In this document: piece by piece, positions 35,361 to 43,967 of the stretch
How the letters are laid out: the number at the start of each line of letters is the position of its first letter
Numbering within the stretch: position 1 is the first letter of the stretch
Assembly: GCF_000058485.1 (NCBI RefSeq)
Contig: NC_008278.1
Span: 6,504,962-6,568,961 of the forward strand
Direction of reading: 5' to 3'
DNA length: 64,000 nucleotides
Origin: Frankia alni ACN14a
Lineage (GTDB): Bacteria > Actinomycetota > Actinomycetes > Frankiales > Frankiaceae
Notes under the pieces: generated by a model
Seen by the model: the letters and a program-made list of their open reading frames with translations, nothing else
What the model was told of the DNA's origin: nothing
Database searches by the model: none
Made by a program: the position numbers and the translations under genes

Positions 35361-36599
35361 ATGCGCCCGATCCTCAAGCCCGGCCTTCGTCGGCTCTGGC
35401 ACAACAGCTCCACCCTGCAACTCGGCATCGACCCGGCTCGTGCCGTCCTCGTCACCGACCTCGGCCCGCCGCACGCGGCCCTGCTGGAGGCCCTCGACGG
35501 CCGGCGCACGCTGCAACAGCTCCGTCACGACGGCGGCGCGGCCGCCCGCGATCTGCTCGACCTGCTCGGTCGCGCCGGTCTACTCGACGACGCGGCACCG
35601 CCCCCGGGTGCGGCGCCGCTGCCTCCGGCCGAGCGCGACCGCCTGCTGCCCGACCTCGCGGCACTGTCGGTCCGCTCCGTCGATCCGGCCCGCCCCCGCC
35701 GGGTGCTCGCCGCGCGCCGCGCCGCCCGGGTGCTCGTGCGGGGCGCCGGGCGGGTCGGCGCACAGATCTCGACCCTGCTCGCCGCGGCCGGGATCGGCCG
35801 GGTCGTGGTCGACGACGCCGCGGTGACGACCGCCGCCGACGTCTCTCCCGGCGGGCTGCGCCTGGAGGACATCGGCCGGCCCCGGGCCCTCGCCGCGGGG
35901 ACGGCGATGACCCGGGTGCGCCGGCAGGCCGATCGCCGCCCCGGTCTCGGCCCGGCCGGCTCGACGCCTCTGCCGCCCTCGGGGCACGCGGAGGGACCGG
36001 GGGTCGACGGCTTCGAGGCGGATCTGATCGTGCTGGCCCCGGTGGGCCCGCCGACCGTCGCGCCCGGCGCCTGCCTCGATCTCGAACGCCGCGGGACCGC
36101 TCATCTGCTGGCCGGGGTGCGCGAGACGACGGGGATCGTCGGTCCGCTCGTGGTGCCGGCCGCGACGGCCTGCCTGCACTGTCAGCACCTGCATCGGCAC
36201 GCCCGCGACCCGGTGTGGCCGATGCTGGCGATGCAGCTTGTCCGTCCGCGCACGGCCGGCCACGACCCGTGCGAGATCACCCTCGCCAGTCTTGTCGCCG
36301 CCATCGCCGCGATGCAGGCGCTGGCCTTCCTGGACCTCGCCGTCCCACCGTCGCCCGACCCGGGCCCGAGGGTTCACCAGTCCGACAACCCGGACTTGCT
36401 CCACGCAATCGCAAGCACCAAAGATGAGATGTTCGACACACCGGACTCCTCTCTGAAGATCTTTCCGGTAACCGCGGACGGGGCGCTGGAGCTCGCCCTG
36501 CCGGACTGGCGCATCCGCCGGCGAAGCTGGCCGGTGCACCCCAACTGTCCCTGCCGCACCGCCCGATCCATGGTGGGGCGGGCCGACGGGGATGCCTGA
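35361..36599 (+). CDS. ThiF/E1-like protein with an N-terminal leader-binding-type domain
   Basis: The 412-residue protein (Rv3196-like) begins with about 85 residues resembling the winged-helix peptide-recognition fold of TOMM cyclodehydratase partners (PILKPGLRRLWHNSSTLQLG... LLEALDGRRTLQQL). A Rossmann segment follows (LVRGAGRVGAQISTLLAAAGIGRVVVDD) like ThiF/MoeB. It ends with a cysteine set, CLHCQHLH and HPNCPCRT, that could bind zinc. In thiazole/oxazole natural-product systems such proteins deliver a precursor to a YcaO enzyme, but no YcaO gene or short precursor is visible here. The true role of this conserved gene is unknown. ATG 35361 has GGGGGAT upstream. Confidence 0.75.
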   Translation: MRPILKPGLRRLWHNSSTLQLGIDPARAVLVTDLGPPHAALLEALDGRRTLQQLRHDGGAAARDLLDLLGRAGLLDDAAPPPGAAPLPPAERDRLLPDLAALSVRSVDPARPRRVLAARRAARVLVRGAGRVGAQISTLLAAAGIGRVVVDDAAVTTAADVSPGGLRLEDIGRPRALAAGTAMTRVRRQADRRPGLGPAGSTPLPPSGHAEGPGVDGFEADLIVLAPVGPPTVAPGACLDLERRGTAHLLAGVRETTGIVGPLVVPAATACLHCQHLHRHARDPVWPMLAMQLVRPRTAGHDPCEITLASLVAAIAAMQALAFLDLAVPPSPDPGPRVHQSDNPDLLHAIASTKDEMFDTPDSSLKIFPVTADGALELALPDWRIRRRSWPVHPNCPCRTARSMVGRADGDA

Positions 36600-36720
36600 G
36601 ATCCGAGGGTCGCAGGCTCGCGCGCCGGCCGTGGCGCCCGGGCTCGGCGGCGGCAACATCGCCGCGACCGTTACCCACAGTCCGCGCCCCCCACGCCTCG
36701 GAACAGGGCACGATGGAGCG

Positions 36721-38649
36721 GTGTCCGACATCCCACGGCGGGCCGTCGTCCGCACTGCCAAACTGGCCACCCTCCCGATCGGAATCGCCGGCCGAGCCAC
36801 GCTCGGTGTCGGCAAGCGGATCGGCGGCCGTCCCGCGGAAGTCGTCGCCTCCGAACTCCAGCAGCGCACCGCCGCCCAGATCTTCCGCGTCCTCGGGGAG
36901 CTCAAGGGCGGCGCGATGAAACTCGGCCAGGCCCTGTCCGTGTTCGAGGCGGCCCTGCCCGACGAGGTCGCCGCGCCCTACCGGGCCGCGCTGACCAAGC
37001 TCCAGGAGGCGGCGCCCCCGCTGCCGGCCTCCGTGGTCCACCGCGTCCTGGCCGAGGAGCTCGGGGCGGACTGGCGGTCGTTGTTCGTCGAGTTCGACGA
37101 CGCGCCGGCCGCGGCGGCGAGCATCGGCCAGGTCCACCGGGCGGTCTGGTCGGACGGCCGGCCCGTCGCGGTCAAGGTCCAGTACCCGGGGGCCGGGCCA
37201 GCCCTGGTCGCCGACCTCACCCAACTCGGGCGGGCGGCCCGGCTGTTCAGCGCGGTGACCCCGGGGCTGGATATCAAGCCGTTGGTCGAGGAGCTCAAGG
37301 CCAGGATCACCGAGGAGCTCGACTACCGGCTGGAGGCGGCGTGGCAGTCGGCCTTCGCGCAGGCCTACGCCGACGACCCGGACATCGTCGTCCCGCGCCC
37401 GCTCGCCGGTTCGGACCGGGTGCTCGTCAGCGAGTGGATCGACGGGGTTCCCCTGTCCGCCATCATCGCCGACGGCTCCACCGAGCAGCGCGACGCCGCC
37501 GGCCTGCTGCTCGTGCGGTTCCTCTACTCGTGTCCCGGACGGGCCGGCCTGCTGCATGCCGATCCGCATCCGGGGAACTTCCGCCTGCTGCCCGACGGCC
37601 GGCTCGGCGTGTTGGACTTCGGTGCCGTGAACCGGCTGCCCGGCGGGCTGCCCGCGCCGATCGGCCGGCTGGCCCGCCAGACCCTGGCCGGCGACGCGCA
37701 GGCCGTCGCCGCCGGCCTGCGCGACGAGGGGTTCATCCCGCCGTCCGCCGAGATCGACGCCGACGACCTGCTCGACTACCTCGCGCCGATGCTCGAGCCG
37801 ATCGCCGAGGAGGAGTTCACCTTCTCCCGCGCCTGGCTGCGCAAGGAGGCGGCGCGCCTGAGCGACTGGCGCTCCGCCGCGGCGCAGCTCGGCCGCCAGC
37901 TCAACCTCCCGCCGTCGTACCTGCTCATCCATCGGGTCACCCTCGGCGCGATCGGGATCCTCTGCCAGCTCGGCAGCACCGGCCACTTCCGCGCCGAGAT
38001 GGAGCGCTGGCAGCCGGGATTCGCCGAGCCCGGTTCCGCGGCCGCCCTGGCCGCCGAGGAGGCCAACCGCCCGGATCGTCCGCTGCCCGTCCTGGCGGTC
38101 AGGGACGAGGCCGGGGTCATCCGGCCGATGCCCGGCCCGGTCGTGCTGCCCGGAGCCCCGACCGCCGGCCGTACCCGCCGGACCACCAAGGCCACCAGGA
38201 CCTCGAAGCCGGCGCGAGCCGCCAAGCCCGCGCGGACGACCACGCCGGAGCCGAGCGCACAGCCGGAGCCGAGCGCACAGCCGGAGCGAGCCACAGGGGC
38301 ACCGGCCGATCAACGACCTGACCGGTCGACCGGCGAGACGGCGACGAACCGCAGCGCGCCGCGACGCGCTCCGGCGGCCACGCGCGCCAGGAAGCCTGCC
38401 GGTGATCCGGCGCCCCAGCCCGCTCCCGCCACAGACGCGGTACCCACGCAGGCCGAACCCGCCGAGACGAGCCGGCCCGCGCGGTCATCACGGCGCACCG
38501 CCAGGACCGCCGTCACCCCCACGACCGACCCCCCAGCCGCACCCGCGGCCCCCGGCCCCCGACGCGCCGCGGGCCGGGCACGGGCGGCTCCCCCGCGCCA
38601 GACTTCCCGGGAGGACACGCCCTCCGACCCGATCACCGCCGAGGACTGA
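36721..38649 (+). CDS. ABC1/UbiB-family atypical kinase with a basic tail
   Basis: Residues 1-440 are an ABC1-type kinase: ELKGGAMKLGQALS (the KxGQ lid motif), PVAVKVQYPG (ATP-binding lysine), HADPHPGNFRLLPDGRLGVLDFGAVN (catalytic and metal loop). UbiB relatives support isoprenoid quinone handling; the role in actinobacteria is unclear. After about residue 465 there is a 180-residue disordered tail rich in Ala, Pro, Thr, Arg and Lys. GTG 36721 was chosen as the start before the first helix. It matches Rv3197, which lies next to whiB7 in mycobacteria, and here whiB7 is 1.8 kb away. Confidence 0.91.
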   Translation: MSDIPRRAVVRTAKLATLPIGIAGRATLGVGKRIGGRPAEVVASELQQRTAAQIFRVLGELKGGAMKLGQALSVFEAALPDEVAAPYRAALTKLQEAAPPLPASVVHRVLAEELGADWRSLFVEFDDAPAAAASIGQVHRAVWSDGRPVAVKVQYPGAGPALVADLTQLGRAARLFSAVTPGLDIKPLVEELKARITEELDYRLEAAWQSAFAQAYADDPDIVVPRPLAGSDRVLVSEWIDGVPLSAIIADGSTEQRDAAGLLLVRFLYSCPGRAGLLHADPHPGNFRLLPDGRLGVLDFGAVNRLPGGLPAPIGRLARQTLAGDAQAVAAGLRDEGFIPPSAEIDADDLLDYLAPMLEPIAEEEFTFSRAWLRKEAARLSDWRSAAAQLGRQLNLPPSYLLIHRVTLGAIGILCQLGSTGHFRAEMERWQPGFAEPGSAAALAAEEANRPDRPLPVLAVRDEAGVIRPMPGPVVLPGAPTAGRTRRTTKATRTSKPARAAKPARTTTPEPSAQPEPSAQPERATGAPADQRPDRSTGETATNRSAPRRAPAATRARKPAGDPAPQPAPATDAVPTQAEPAETSRPARSSRRTARTAVTPTTDPPAAPAAPGPRRAAGRARAAPPRQTSREDTPSDPITAED

Positions 38650-38761
38650 CCGCGACTGCGACTCCTCCGACGCAGCCCTCGGCCACTACCACGGTCACCA
38701 GATCCCAGCCCGGTACCCGCCCGGAGGGGCCCAGGCATCGCGGTCCTGCGCGCGGGTCCCG

Positions 38762-40312
38762 TCAGGAGGAGGCGACCCCGACGGCCGAGTCGTCCAGGCT
38801 GAGACCGTCGAGGACGGACTCGCCGAGGTAGAGAAAGCCGTAGCCCTCGTCGCGGAACCGAACCCCGGCGGCGCGCAGGGCGTCACCCCAGTCGCCGCGG
38901 CAGGCCGGGTCCGCCGCCTCCGAGCCGTGGTCGGCGGTCAACAGGATCGCGGTCTCGGCCAGCAGGCCGCGCTCGGCGAGCAGATCGAGGAAGCTGCCGA
39001 GGCGGGCGTCCGCGTCCCGCAGCGCGGCGCGGGACTGGTCCGAGTAGGGGCCGCCGCCGTGATGGCCCGTGTCGGTGACCGTGGTGTTCCACCACATGAC
39101 GTCGGGTGGGGTCGTGCCCGGCGCCCAGAGCTGGACGACCTGGGCGAGGCCCAGTGCGTCCACCCGGGTGGACCAGGCGTAGTCGGCGCTCTGCTGGACC
39201 CAGCGCGCGCTGGCGTGCGGGTCGCCCTCGGCCGCCGGCAGGTAGTCGCCCATGTCACCGGCGCCACCGGCGTTGCCGGCCGCCCGGACCAGGCCGAACG
39301 TCGAGTAGTGCGCGCCCCGGTCGACGGGCTCGTTCACGCAGGCACTGACCGCGCCGGGGCGCTGGCGGGCGACGGCCTCGAAGAGCGTCTCGACGCCGTC
39401 GCGGAGCTGCTCGCAGGCGGCGTGCCAGGTCTTCACGTCGTTGACGATCACCTGGCGGCCGGTGGCCCGGTCGAAGTAGACGTTGTGCAGGATCCCGTGG
39501 CGACCGGGCCCGACCCCGGTCAGCGCGGAGGTGTGGTTGGTCAGCGTCACGCTGGGAAACTCGGCGATCGCTCCGCCGGTCAGCGCGGTCCCCTCGGCCA
39601 GCAGGCGGGCGACGTTCGGCAGGGCACCGGTCTGGGCGAGGTGCAGCAGGTCGTTGCAGTTCGCGCCGTCCCACAGCAGGCCGACGACGTGGCGCGCGCC
39701 CGGACCGGCGAGCTCGGTCAGCGCCGTCCCCTCGGCGCCCGGCAGGGTGACGCCGGCCAGCGCGGCGAGGGTGGGCGCGACGTCGATGATCCGCGCCGCA
39801 CCGGGCCGCAGCCCCCGGCCGCGCACGCCGGGGCCGGACAGCACCAGCGGGGCACGGGACTGGCCGGCGTTGAGCGAACCGTGCTCGCCGAGGTGCCCGC
39901 CGCGTTCGGGCCAGTAGTGCCGCGGGGTGTGCACGACGATCAGGTCGGGCGAGCGGGTGGCGTCCCCGAACGCGGACAGCAGCCGGCGGCCGGCGAAGGG
40001 GTAGGCGTCGCGTTCGTTCGGCGGTGACGGATCCGCCAGCGCCGCGGCCAGGGGCACCCCGTGCATCGGGTCCTGGCTGGCCAGCGGATGCCGCCCGAAG
40101 CGGACCTCCCAGGGGCCGTCCGGATCGCTCACCGGCAGCCGGGCCGAGCCGCCGGCGTTGGCCACGTAGAGCCAGCCGGCGTCCACCCAGGCGGTGAGAT
40201 CCACGATCTCGGCCAGTGCGGGGCTGGTGAGGGCGGCGACGGCGAGGGACAGGTCGTCGGACCCGACCGGTTGCGGCGCCACGCCCGGCGCCGTTCCCGT
40301 TCCGGTCGACAT
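38762..40312 (-). CDS. Alkaline-phosphatase/nucleotide-pyrophosphatase superfamily protein
   Basis: The 516-residue protein is a metal-dependent phosphatase/phosphodiesterase. GLLWDGANCNDLL is followed by PSVTLTNHTSALTGVGPGRHGILHN, with the threonine in TNHTS as possible nucleophile, and later by DMGDYL and the metal motif LLTADHGSEAADP. A second metal-like block, SPDLIVVHTPRHYWPERGGHLGEHGSLNAGQSRAPLVLSGPG, comes before the first motif, which is the reverse of the usual order and suggests a circular arrangement or a domain fusion. ATG 40312 was chosen over an upstream start that adds a basic stretch. It lies downstream of whiB7. Confidence 0.82.
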   Translation of the reverse strand: MSTGTGTAPGVAPQPVGSDDLSLAVAALTSPALAEIVDLTAWVDAGWLYVANAGGSARLPVSDPDGPWEVRFGRHPLASQDPMHGVPLAAALADPSPPNERDAYPFAGRRLLSAFGDATRSPDLIVVHTPRHYWPERGGHLGEHGSLNAGQSRAPLVLSGPGVRGRGLRPGAARIIDVAPTLAALAGVTLPGAEGTALTELAGPGARHVVGLLWDGANCNDLLHLAQTGALPNVARLLAEGTALTGGAIAEFPSVTLTNHTSALTGVGPGRHGILHNVYFDRATGRQVIVNDVKTWHAACEQLRDGVETLFEAVARQRPGAVSACVNEPVDRGAHYSTFGLVRAAGNAGGAGDMGDYLPAAEGDPHASARWVQQSADYAWSTRVDALGLAQVVQLWAPGTTPPDVMWWNTTVTDTGHHGGGPYSDQSRAALRDADARLGSFLDLLAERGLLAETAILLTADHGSEAADPACRGDWGDALRAAGVRFRDEGYGFLYLGESVLDGLSLDDSAVGVASS

Positions 40313-40392
40313 CGGATAGACACGCTCGCTGCTGGGCACGCCGGAACAGTACCGGTGCCGACCGGAGCGCCGAAAGAAATCCACGGCCAACG

Positions 40393-40434
40393 GCGGCGGG
40401 CGGGACGCCGACGAACCGGTGTCCCGCCCGCCGC
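40393..40434 (-). terminator. Strong hairpin downstream of whiB7
   Basis: GCGGCGGGCGGGAC (40393-40406) pairs with GTCCCGCCCGCCGC (40421-40434), a 14-bp perfect stem with a 14-base loop, beginning six bases after the whiB7 stop. There is only a short T-rich stretch after it on the minus strand. Confidence 0.75.
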
Positions 40435-40439
40435 GGCCG

Positions 40440-40727
40440 TCAGGCCGCGACCTCCTCCGGGCGGACCTTGCGCGGCCGACCGCGGGGCCGCTTGCGGGGC
40501 ACGACGGTGCCGGTCACGACCAGCTCGCCACCCCACACCCCCCACGGCTCGGCCCGGTCGAGGGCCGCGGCCAGGCACGCCACCCGGACCGGGCAGGTAC
40601 GGCAGACCGCCTTGGCGGTCTCCACATCCGCCGGGGACTCAGCGAAGAACATCTCAGGATCGACGTCCCAGCAGGGCAGGACGAGCCGATCCCGCTCGAT
40701 CCGGGAGACGATCGAGTGATCGAACAC
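40440..40727 (-). CDS. whiB7: WhiB7/WblC antibiotic-response regulator
   Basis: This 95-residue protein has Cys19, Cys42, Cys45 and Cys51 as the Fe-S ligands, GVWGGE at 62-67, and the AT-hook RGRPRK at 81-86, the mark of WhiB7. It activates intrinsic antibiotic resistance genes with the principal sigma factor. GTG 40727 lies eight bases from GGAGG; GTG 40736 is a second candidate but overlaps the ribosome binding site. It sits between uvrD2 and the ABC1-kinase region as in M. tuberculosis (Rv3198c-Rv3197A-Rv3197). A terminator-like hairpin at 40784-40813 lies in its leader. Confidence 0.95.
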   Translation of the reverse strand: MFDHSIVSRIERDRLVLPCWDVDPEMFFAESPADVETAKAVCRTCPVRVACLAAALDRAEPWGVWGGELVVTGTVVPRKRPRGRPRKVRPEEVAA

Positions 40728-40783
40728 CGGTGTCACCTCCGACACGGGTAGGTCTTCGAGCGGATAGAAGGAGCGAAACGACA

Positions 40784-40813
40784 AAGGCCGCGATCCCCAT
40801 GGGGATCGCGGCC
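40784..40813 (-). terminator. Hairpin in the whiB7 leader, possible attenuator
   Basis: AGGCCGCGATCCCC and GGGGATCGCGGCCT form a perfect 30-base palindrome around AT, followed on the minus strand by TTTGTCGTTT. It lies 57-86 bases before the whiB7 start and 20 bases after the stop of the upstream small gene. It may be that gene's terminator, a whiB7 attenuator, or both. Confidence 0.85.
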
Positions 40814-40833
40814 TCGGCGTCGGCTCCGCGGAG

Positions 40834-41250
40834 CTAGTCCGGGAGCGGATCGCGAGCGGATCCCGAGATGAGGTGACGGTCTGCGTGCTGGGCCGCCTGG
40901 GCCACGGCGGAGCGCGGGTTCCCGGACACGGCGAACCGACGCGTCGGCTCGCCGGCCGGACCCTCGACGATCGCGGTGGACGTGACCAGGCCGAGCACCG
41001 TGCCCGAGACTCCGGCGGCGGGCGCACCCGTCCCCTGGGCCTCGGTGCGACGGCAAGCCGCCAGCACACGGACATCCGCCATCAAGGAAGCGCCAAGGGC
41101 AGGGCTGCCGAGGGCGGCTTTGCCGAGAACGACGGACGCCTCGACGGCGGCCGCCACGAGGACGACCGCACCCATGGCCGACGGGCCGGGCCGATATCCC
41201 CGGGGACGGGCGATCTCGGTGCCAGCTTGGTCCATCACAATGTTCAGCAC
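40834..41250 (-). CDS. Small conserved-looking protein between uvrD2 and whiB7
   Basis: The 138-residue product starts at GTG 41250, seven bases after a full AAGGAGGTGA, so it should be translated strongly. It has a hydrophobic middle (AMGAVVLVAAAVEASVVLGKAALGS), a cysteine near residue 73 (AACRR), and TVLGLVTSTAIVEGPAGEPTRRFAV. Third positions are strongly G/C, as in other real genes. I do not recognise a family. Its position in what is the whiB7 leader region of other actinobacteria raises the chance that its translation affects whiB7. It could instead be an unrelated gene that fell between uvrD2 and whiB7. Confidence 0.7.
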   Translation of the reverse strand: MLNIVMDQAGTEIARPRGYRPGPSAMGAVVLVAAAVEASVVLGKAALGSPALGASLMADVRVLAACRRTEAQGTGAPAAGVSGTVLGLVTSTAIVEGPAGEPTRRFAVSGNPRSAVAQAAQHADRHLISGSARDPLPD

Positions 41251-41385
41251 GGCGAGATCACCTCCTTCTCGGGAAGCCCTGGGGCGCAGCCGATTCCGGG
41301 CCTGCGTCGGGCGTCGTGGGTAACGGTAGAAGGTCGGCCCGCGATCCTCAACGTATTTTCTGTGTCGCGTGTCGGACACCCGCAG

Positions 41386-43632
41386 TCACGAAGGCTCGCG
41401 GGCGGACGGCGCCGGCGGGGTGCGCCCGGCGACGAGGCCGAGCACCGCCTGGCCGTAGCGGTCGAGCTTGGCCTGGCCGATCCCGGGGATCCGGACAAGC
41501 TCCGCGACCGAGCTCGGCCGGCATTCGGCGATCGCCTGCAGAGTCGCGTCGGTAAGGACCACGAAGACGGGCATGTGCAGCTCGCGCGCGGTGGCCGCCC
41601 GCCAAGCCCGCAGCCGCTCGTACAGCCCGGCGTCGACGTCGCCGGGGCAGCCGTCGCAGCGCCCGATCCTGGCCTGGGCGCCGGTCAGGGCCCGCCCGCA
41701 GACCCGGCAGCGCACCGCCGATCGCCCCCGGCCCGACCCCCCGCCGTCGGCGCCGCTCTCCTCCCCCGCCCGCCGACGCCCCGCCGCACCGCCAGACCCC
41801 CCGGTGCCGCCAGACCCCGCTCCACCGCCGGGGCCGCCCCGCCCGCCCGCGGCCGGGCCGAGGCCGCGGCGCACCGGGCGCAGATCGTCGAGGAAGCGGG
41901 ACGGCCGCCGCGAGCGCCGTCCGTCCGCGCGGGCCAACGCCCAGGACAGGACGAGGTGGGTCCGGGCCCGCGTCACGCCCACGTAGAGCAGGCGGCGTTC
42001 CTCGGCGATCTGCTCGGCGGTCTTCGCGTGAACGAGCGGCAGCGTGCCGTCGGTCAGCCCCACGAGGAACACCGCGTCCCATTCCAGGCCCTTCGCGGCG
42101 TGCAGCGTGGACAGCGTCACCCCCTCCACGGTGGGCTGGTGTTCGTGGGTGACGCGATCGCCGAGCTCGGCGACGAACTCGGCGAGGCCGGCCTGCGGGG
42201 CTCGGGCGGCGAGGTCGGCGGCGAGGCGGTGCAGGGCGGCGAGGTTCTCCCACTGCTCCCGCTCCGCGCCGGAGCCGGCCGACGGCCGGTCCGCCCGCCA
42301 GTGCAGTGCGCCGAGCACGTCCGCGACGGTGTCGGCGAGCCCGGCGGGCCGGTCGGTGTCGGCCGAGCGCAGGGCGGCCCGCAGCAGCCGCAGCGCCGCG
42401 ACCACCTCGGTCCGGGCGAAGAACTTCTCGCCGCCGCGGACGAGGTAGGCGATGCCCGCCGCGCCGATCGCGGCCTCGTAGGCCTCGGACTGGGCGTTGA
42501 TCCGGTACAGCACGGCGATGCGGCTGGCCGGCGTCCCGCGGGCGATCAGCGTGCGGATGCGACTGGCGACGGCGGCGGCCTCGTCCGCCTCGCTGTCGCA
42601 CTCCAGCCAGACCGGCGGCGGGCCGTCGGGCGCCGCGGCGACGAGCCTCGTGCCGGGCGCGGCCTGGACGAGCCGGTTCGCCAGCCCGACGACCTGCGGG
42701 GTCGACCGGTAGTCGCGCACGAGTCGGACGACCGCCGCGTCCGGATGGCGGCGCGGGAAGTCGAGCAGGTAGCGGGGCGAGGCGCCGGCGAACGAGTAGA
42801 TGGTCTGGTGCGGGTCACCGACGACGCAGAGGCTGTCGCGATCGCCGAGCCAGGCCTCGAGCACGCGCTGCTGCAACGCGTTGACGTCCTGGTACTCGTC
42901 GACGACGAGGTGGCGGTAGCGGGACCGGACCTCGGTGGCGACCCAGTCGTGTTCCTCGATCATGGCCGCGGTGAGCAGCAGCAGATCCTCCATGTCGACG
43001 ACGCCGGCCTCCCGCTTGACCTCCTCGTACGCGGCGTAGAGCCGGGCGACGGTCGGCGCCGGGGTGGCGGTCTCCCGGCCGCCGGCCGCCGCCATCCGGG
43101 CGTAGTCGGCGGGCGCGACGAGGCTGGCCTTGGCCCACTCGACCTCGGCGGTCAGGTCCCGCAGCTCGGCGCGGTCCGGGCTCAGCCGCAGGCGCCCCGC
43201 GGCGCGCGCCATGTTGGGGATCTTGCTGGACTCGGGCCGGGGCAGCGGTCCGCCGGCCACGGCCGGCCAGAAGTGCTGCAACTGCCGCAGCGCCGCCGAA
43301 TGGAACGTACGCGCCTGCACGCCGGGGACACCCATGGCCCGCAGCCGGCCGCGCAACTCCCCCGCCGCCCTGGTCGTGAAGCTCACGGCGAGGATCTGAC
43401 CGGAGCCAACCCCCCGGTCCACGACCATGTGGGCGATTCTGTGCGTGATGGTGCGTGTCTTGCCCGTACCGGCACCGGCGAGGATGCAGACCGGTCCCAG
43501 GGGGGCGTCGGCCGCGGCCCGCTGCTCGGGATCGAGCCCGGCGAGCAGGTCCGCGGCGGCCGGGGCGGCCGGTGACGCCGGGGAGGCCCCGGTGGAGGCG
43601 GCCCGCGCGGCGGGGGCAGGCGATCCGGACAT
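41386..43632 (-). CDS. uvrD2: UvrD2-type DNA helicase with zinc-binding and HRDC domains
   Basis: The 748-residue SF1 helicase shows CILAGAGTGKTRTITHRIAHM (Walker A), VVDEYQDVN (Walker B), GDPHQTIYSFAGASPRYLLDF, TLSTLHAAKGLEWDAVF and RLLYVGVTRAR. After a Gly-rich linker come four cysteines (CRVCG...CDGCP) and a C-terminal HRDC domain (RELHMPVFVVLTDATLQAIAE... LVRIPGIGQAKLDRYG). This layout matches mycobacterial UvrD2. It unwinds DNA in repair. ATG 43632 was chosen because it gives the usual short N-terminus. It is divergent from mrx1, exactly as in Rv3198c-Rv3198A. Confidence 0.95.
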   Translation of the reverse strand: MSGSPAPAARAASTGASPASPAAPAAADLLAGLDPEQRAAADAPLGPVCILAGAGTGKTRTITHRIAHMVVDRGVGSGQILAVSFTTRAAGELRGRLRAMGVPGVQARTFHSAALRQLQHFWPAVAGGPLPRPESSKIPNMARAAGRLRLSPDRAELRDLTAEVEWAKASLVAPADYARMAAAGGRETATPAPTVARLYAAYEEVKREAGVVDMEDLLLLTAAMIEEHDWVATEVRSRYRHLVVDEYQDVNALQQRVLEAWLGDRDSLCVVGDPHQTIYSFAGASPRYLLDFPRRHPDAAVVRLVRDYRSTPQVVGLANRLVQAAPGTRLVAAAPDGPPPVWLECDSEADEAAAVASRIRTLIARGTPASRIAVLYRINAQSEAYEAAIGAAGIAYLVRGGEKFFARTEVVAALRLLRAALRSADTDRPAGLADTVADVLGALHWRADRPSAGSGAEREQWENLAALHRLAADLAARAPQAGLAEFVAELGDRVTHEHQPTVEGVTLSTLHAAKGLEWDAVFLVGLTDGTLPLVHAKTAEQIAEERRLLYVGVTRARTHLVLSWALARADGRRSRRPSRFLDDLRPVRRGLGPAAGGRGGPGGGAGSGGTGGSGGAAGRRRAGEESGADGGGSGRGRSAVRCRVCGRALTGAQARIGRCDGCPGDVDAGLYERLRAWRAATARELHMPVFVVLTDATLQAIAECRPSSVAELVRIPGIGQAKLDRYGQAVLGLVAGRTPPAPSAREPS

Positions 43633-43661
43633 CCCCCGACACGGTAGTCCCCACCCGTGCC

Positions 43662-43688
43662 GGGAAGCGTCGCAGGCACGACGCTGTT
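43662..43688 (+). promoter_or_regulatory. SigR-type promoter of mrx1
   Basis: GGGAAG at 43662-43667, then 18 bases, then GTT at 43686-43688, matches the SigR/SigH pattern GGGAAT-N18-GTT with one difference in the -35 element. The -10 lies 40 bases before the mrx1 start. Mycoredoxin is a known member of SigH regulons in related bacteria, which supports the call. Confidence 0.75.
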
Positions 43689-43727
43689 GAACCAACCGTT
43701 GCGTCCCAGTGGCTTGGAGGCCCTTTC

Positions 43728-43967
43728 GTGCTCACGATCTACACGACTTCCTGGTGCGGCTACTGCGTTCGGCTGAAGAGCCAACTCGACCGCGCCGGGC
43801 TGGAGTACAAGACCGTTGATATCGAGAACGACCCGACAGCAGAGCAACTTGTCCGCGATGCGAACAACGGGAACGCGACCGTACCGACCGTGCTCTTTCC
43901 CGATGGCACTGTGATGACGAACCCGAGCGTCCGCCAGGTCACCGAGAAGGTCACTTCTGCCGCATAA
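43728..43967 (+). CDS. mrx1: Mycoredoxin
   Basis: This 79-residue glutaredoxin-like protein reduces mycothiol mixed disulfides on proteins. It begins VLTIYTTSWCGYCVRLK with the CGYC redox motif at 10-13, and has the cis-proline motif NGNATVPTVLF and GTVMTNPS near the end, as in M. tuberculosis Mrx1. GTG 43728 follows GGAGG by seven bases. The codon use is less biased than the neighbours, as is common in small redox proteins. Together with sigR-rsrA it belongs to the mycothiol stress system, and its promoter looks SigR dependent. Confidence 0.96.
   Translation: MLTIYTTSWCGYCVRLKSQLDRAGLEYKTVDIENDPTAEQLVRDANNGNATVPTVLFPDGTVMTNPSVRQVTEKVTSAA

Noticed and set aside
40659-40800. Possible leader peptide starting at the ATG in the centre of the whiB7 leader hairpin
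   Set aside because: It would run out of frame into whiB7 for 47 codons, and its ribosome binding site is weak and buried in the stem.
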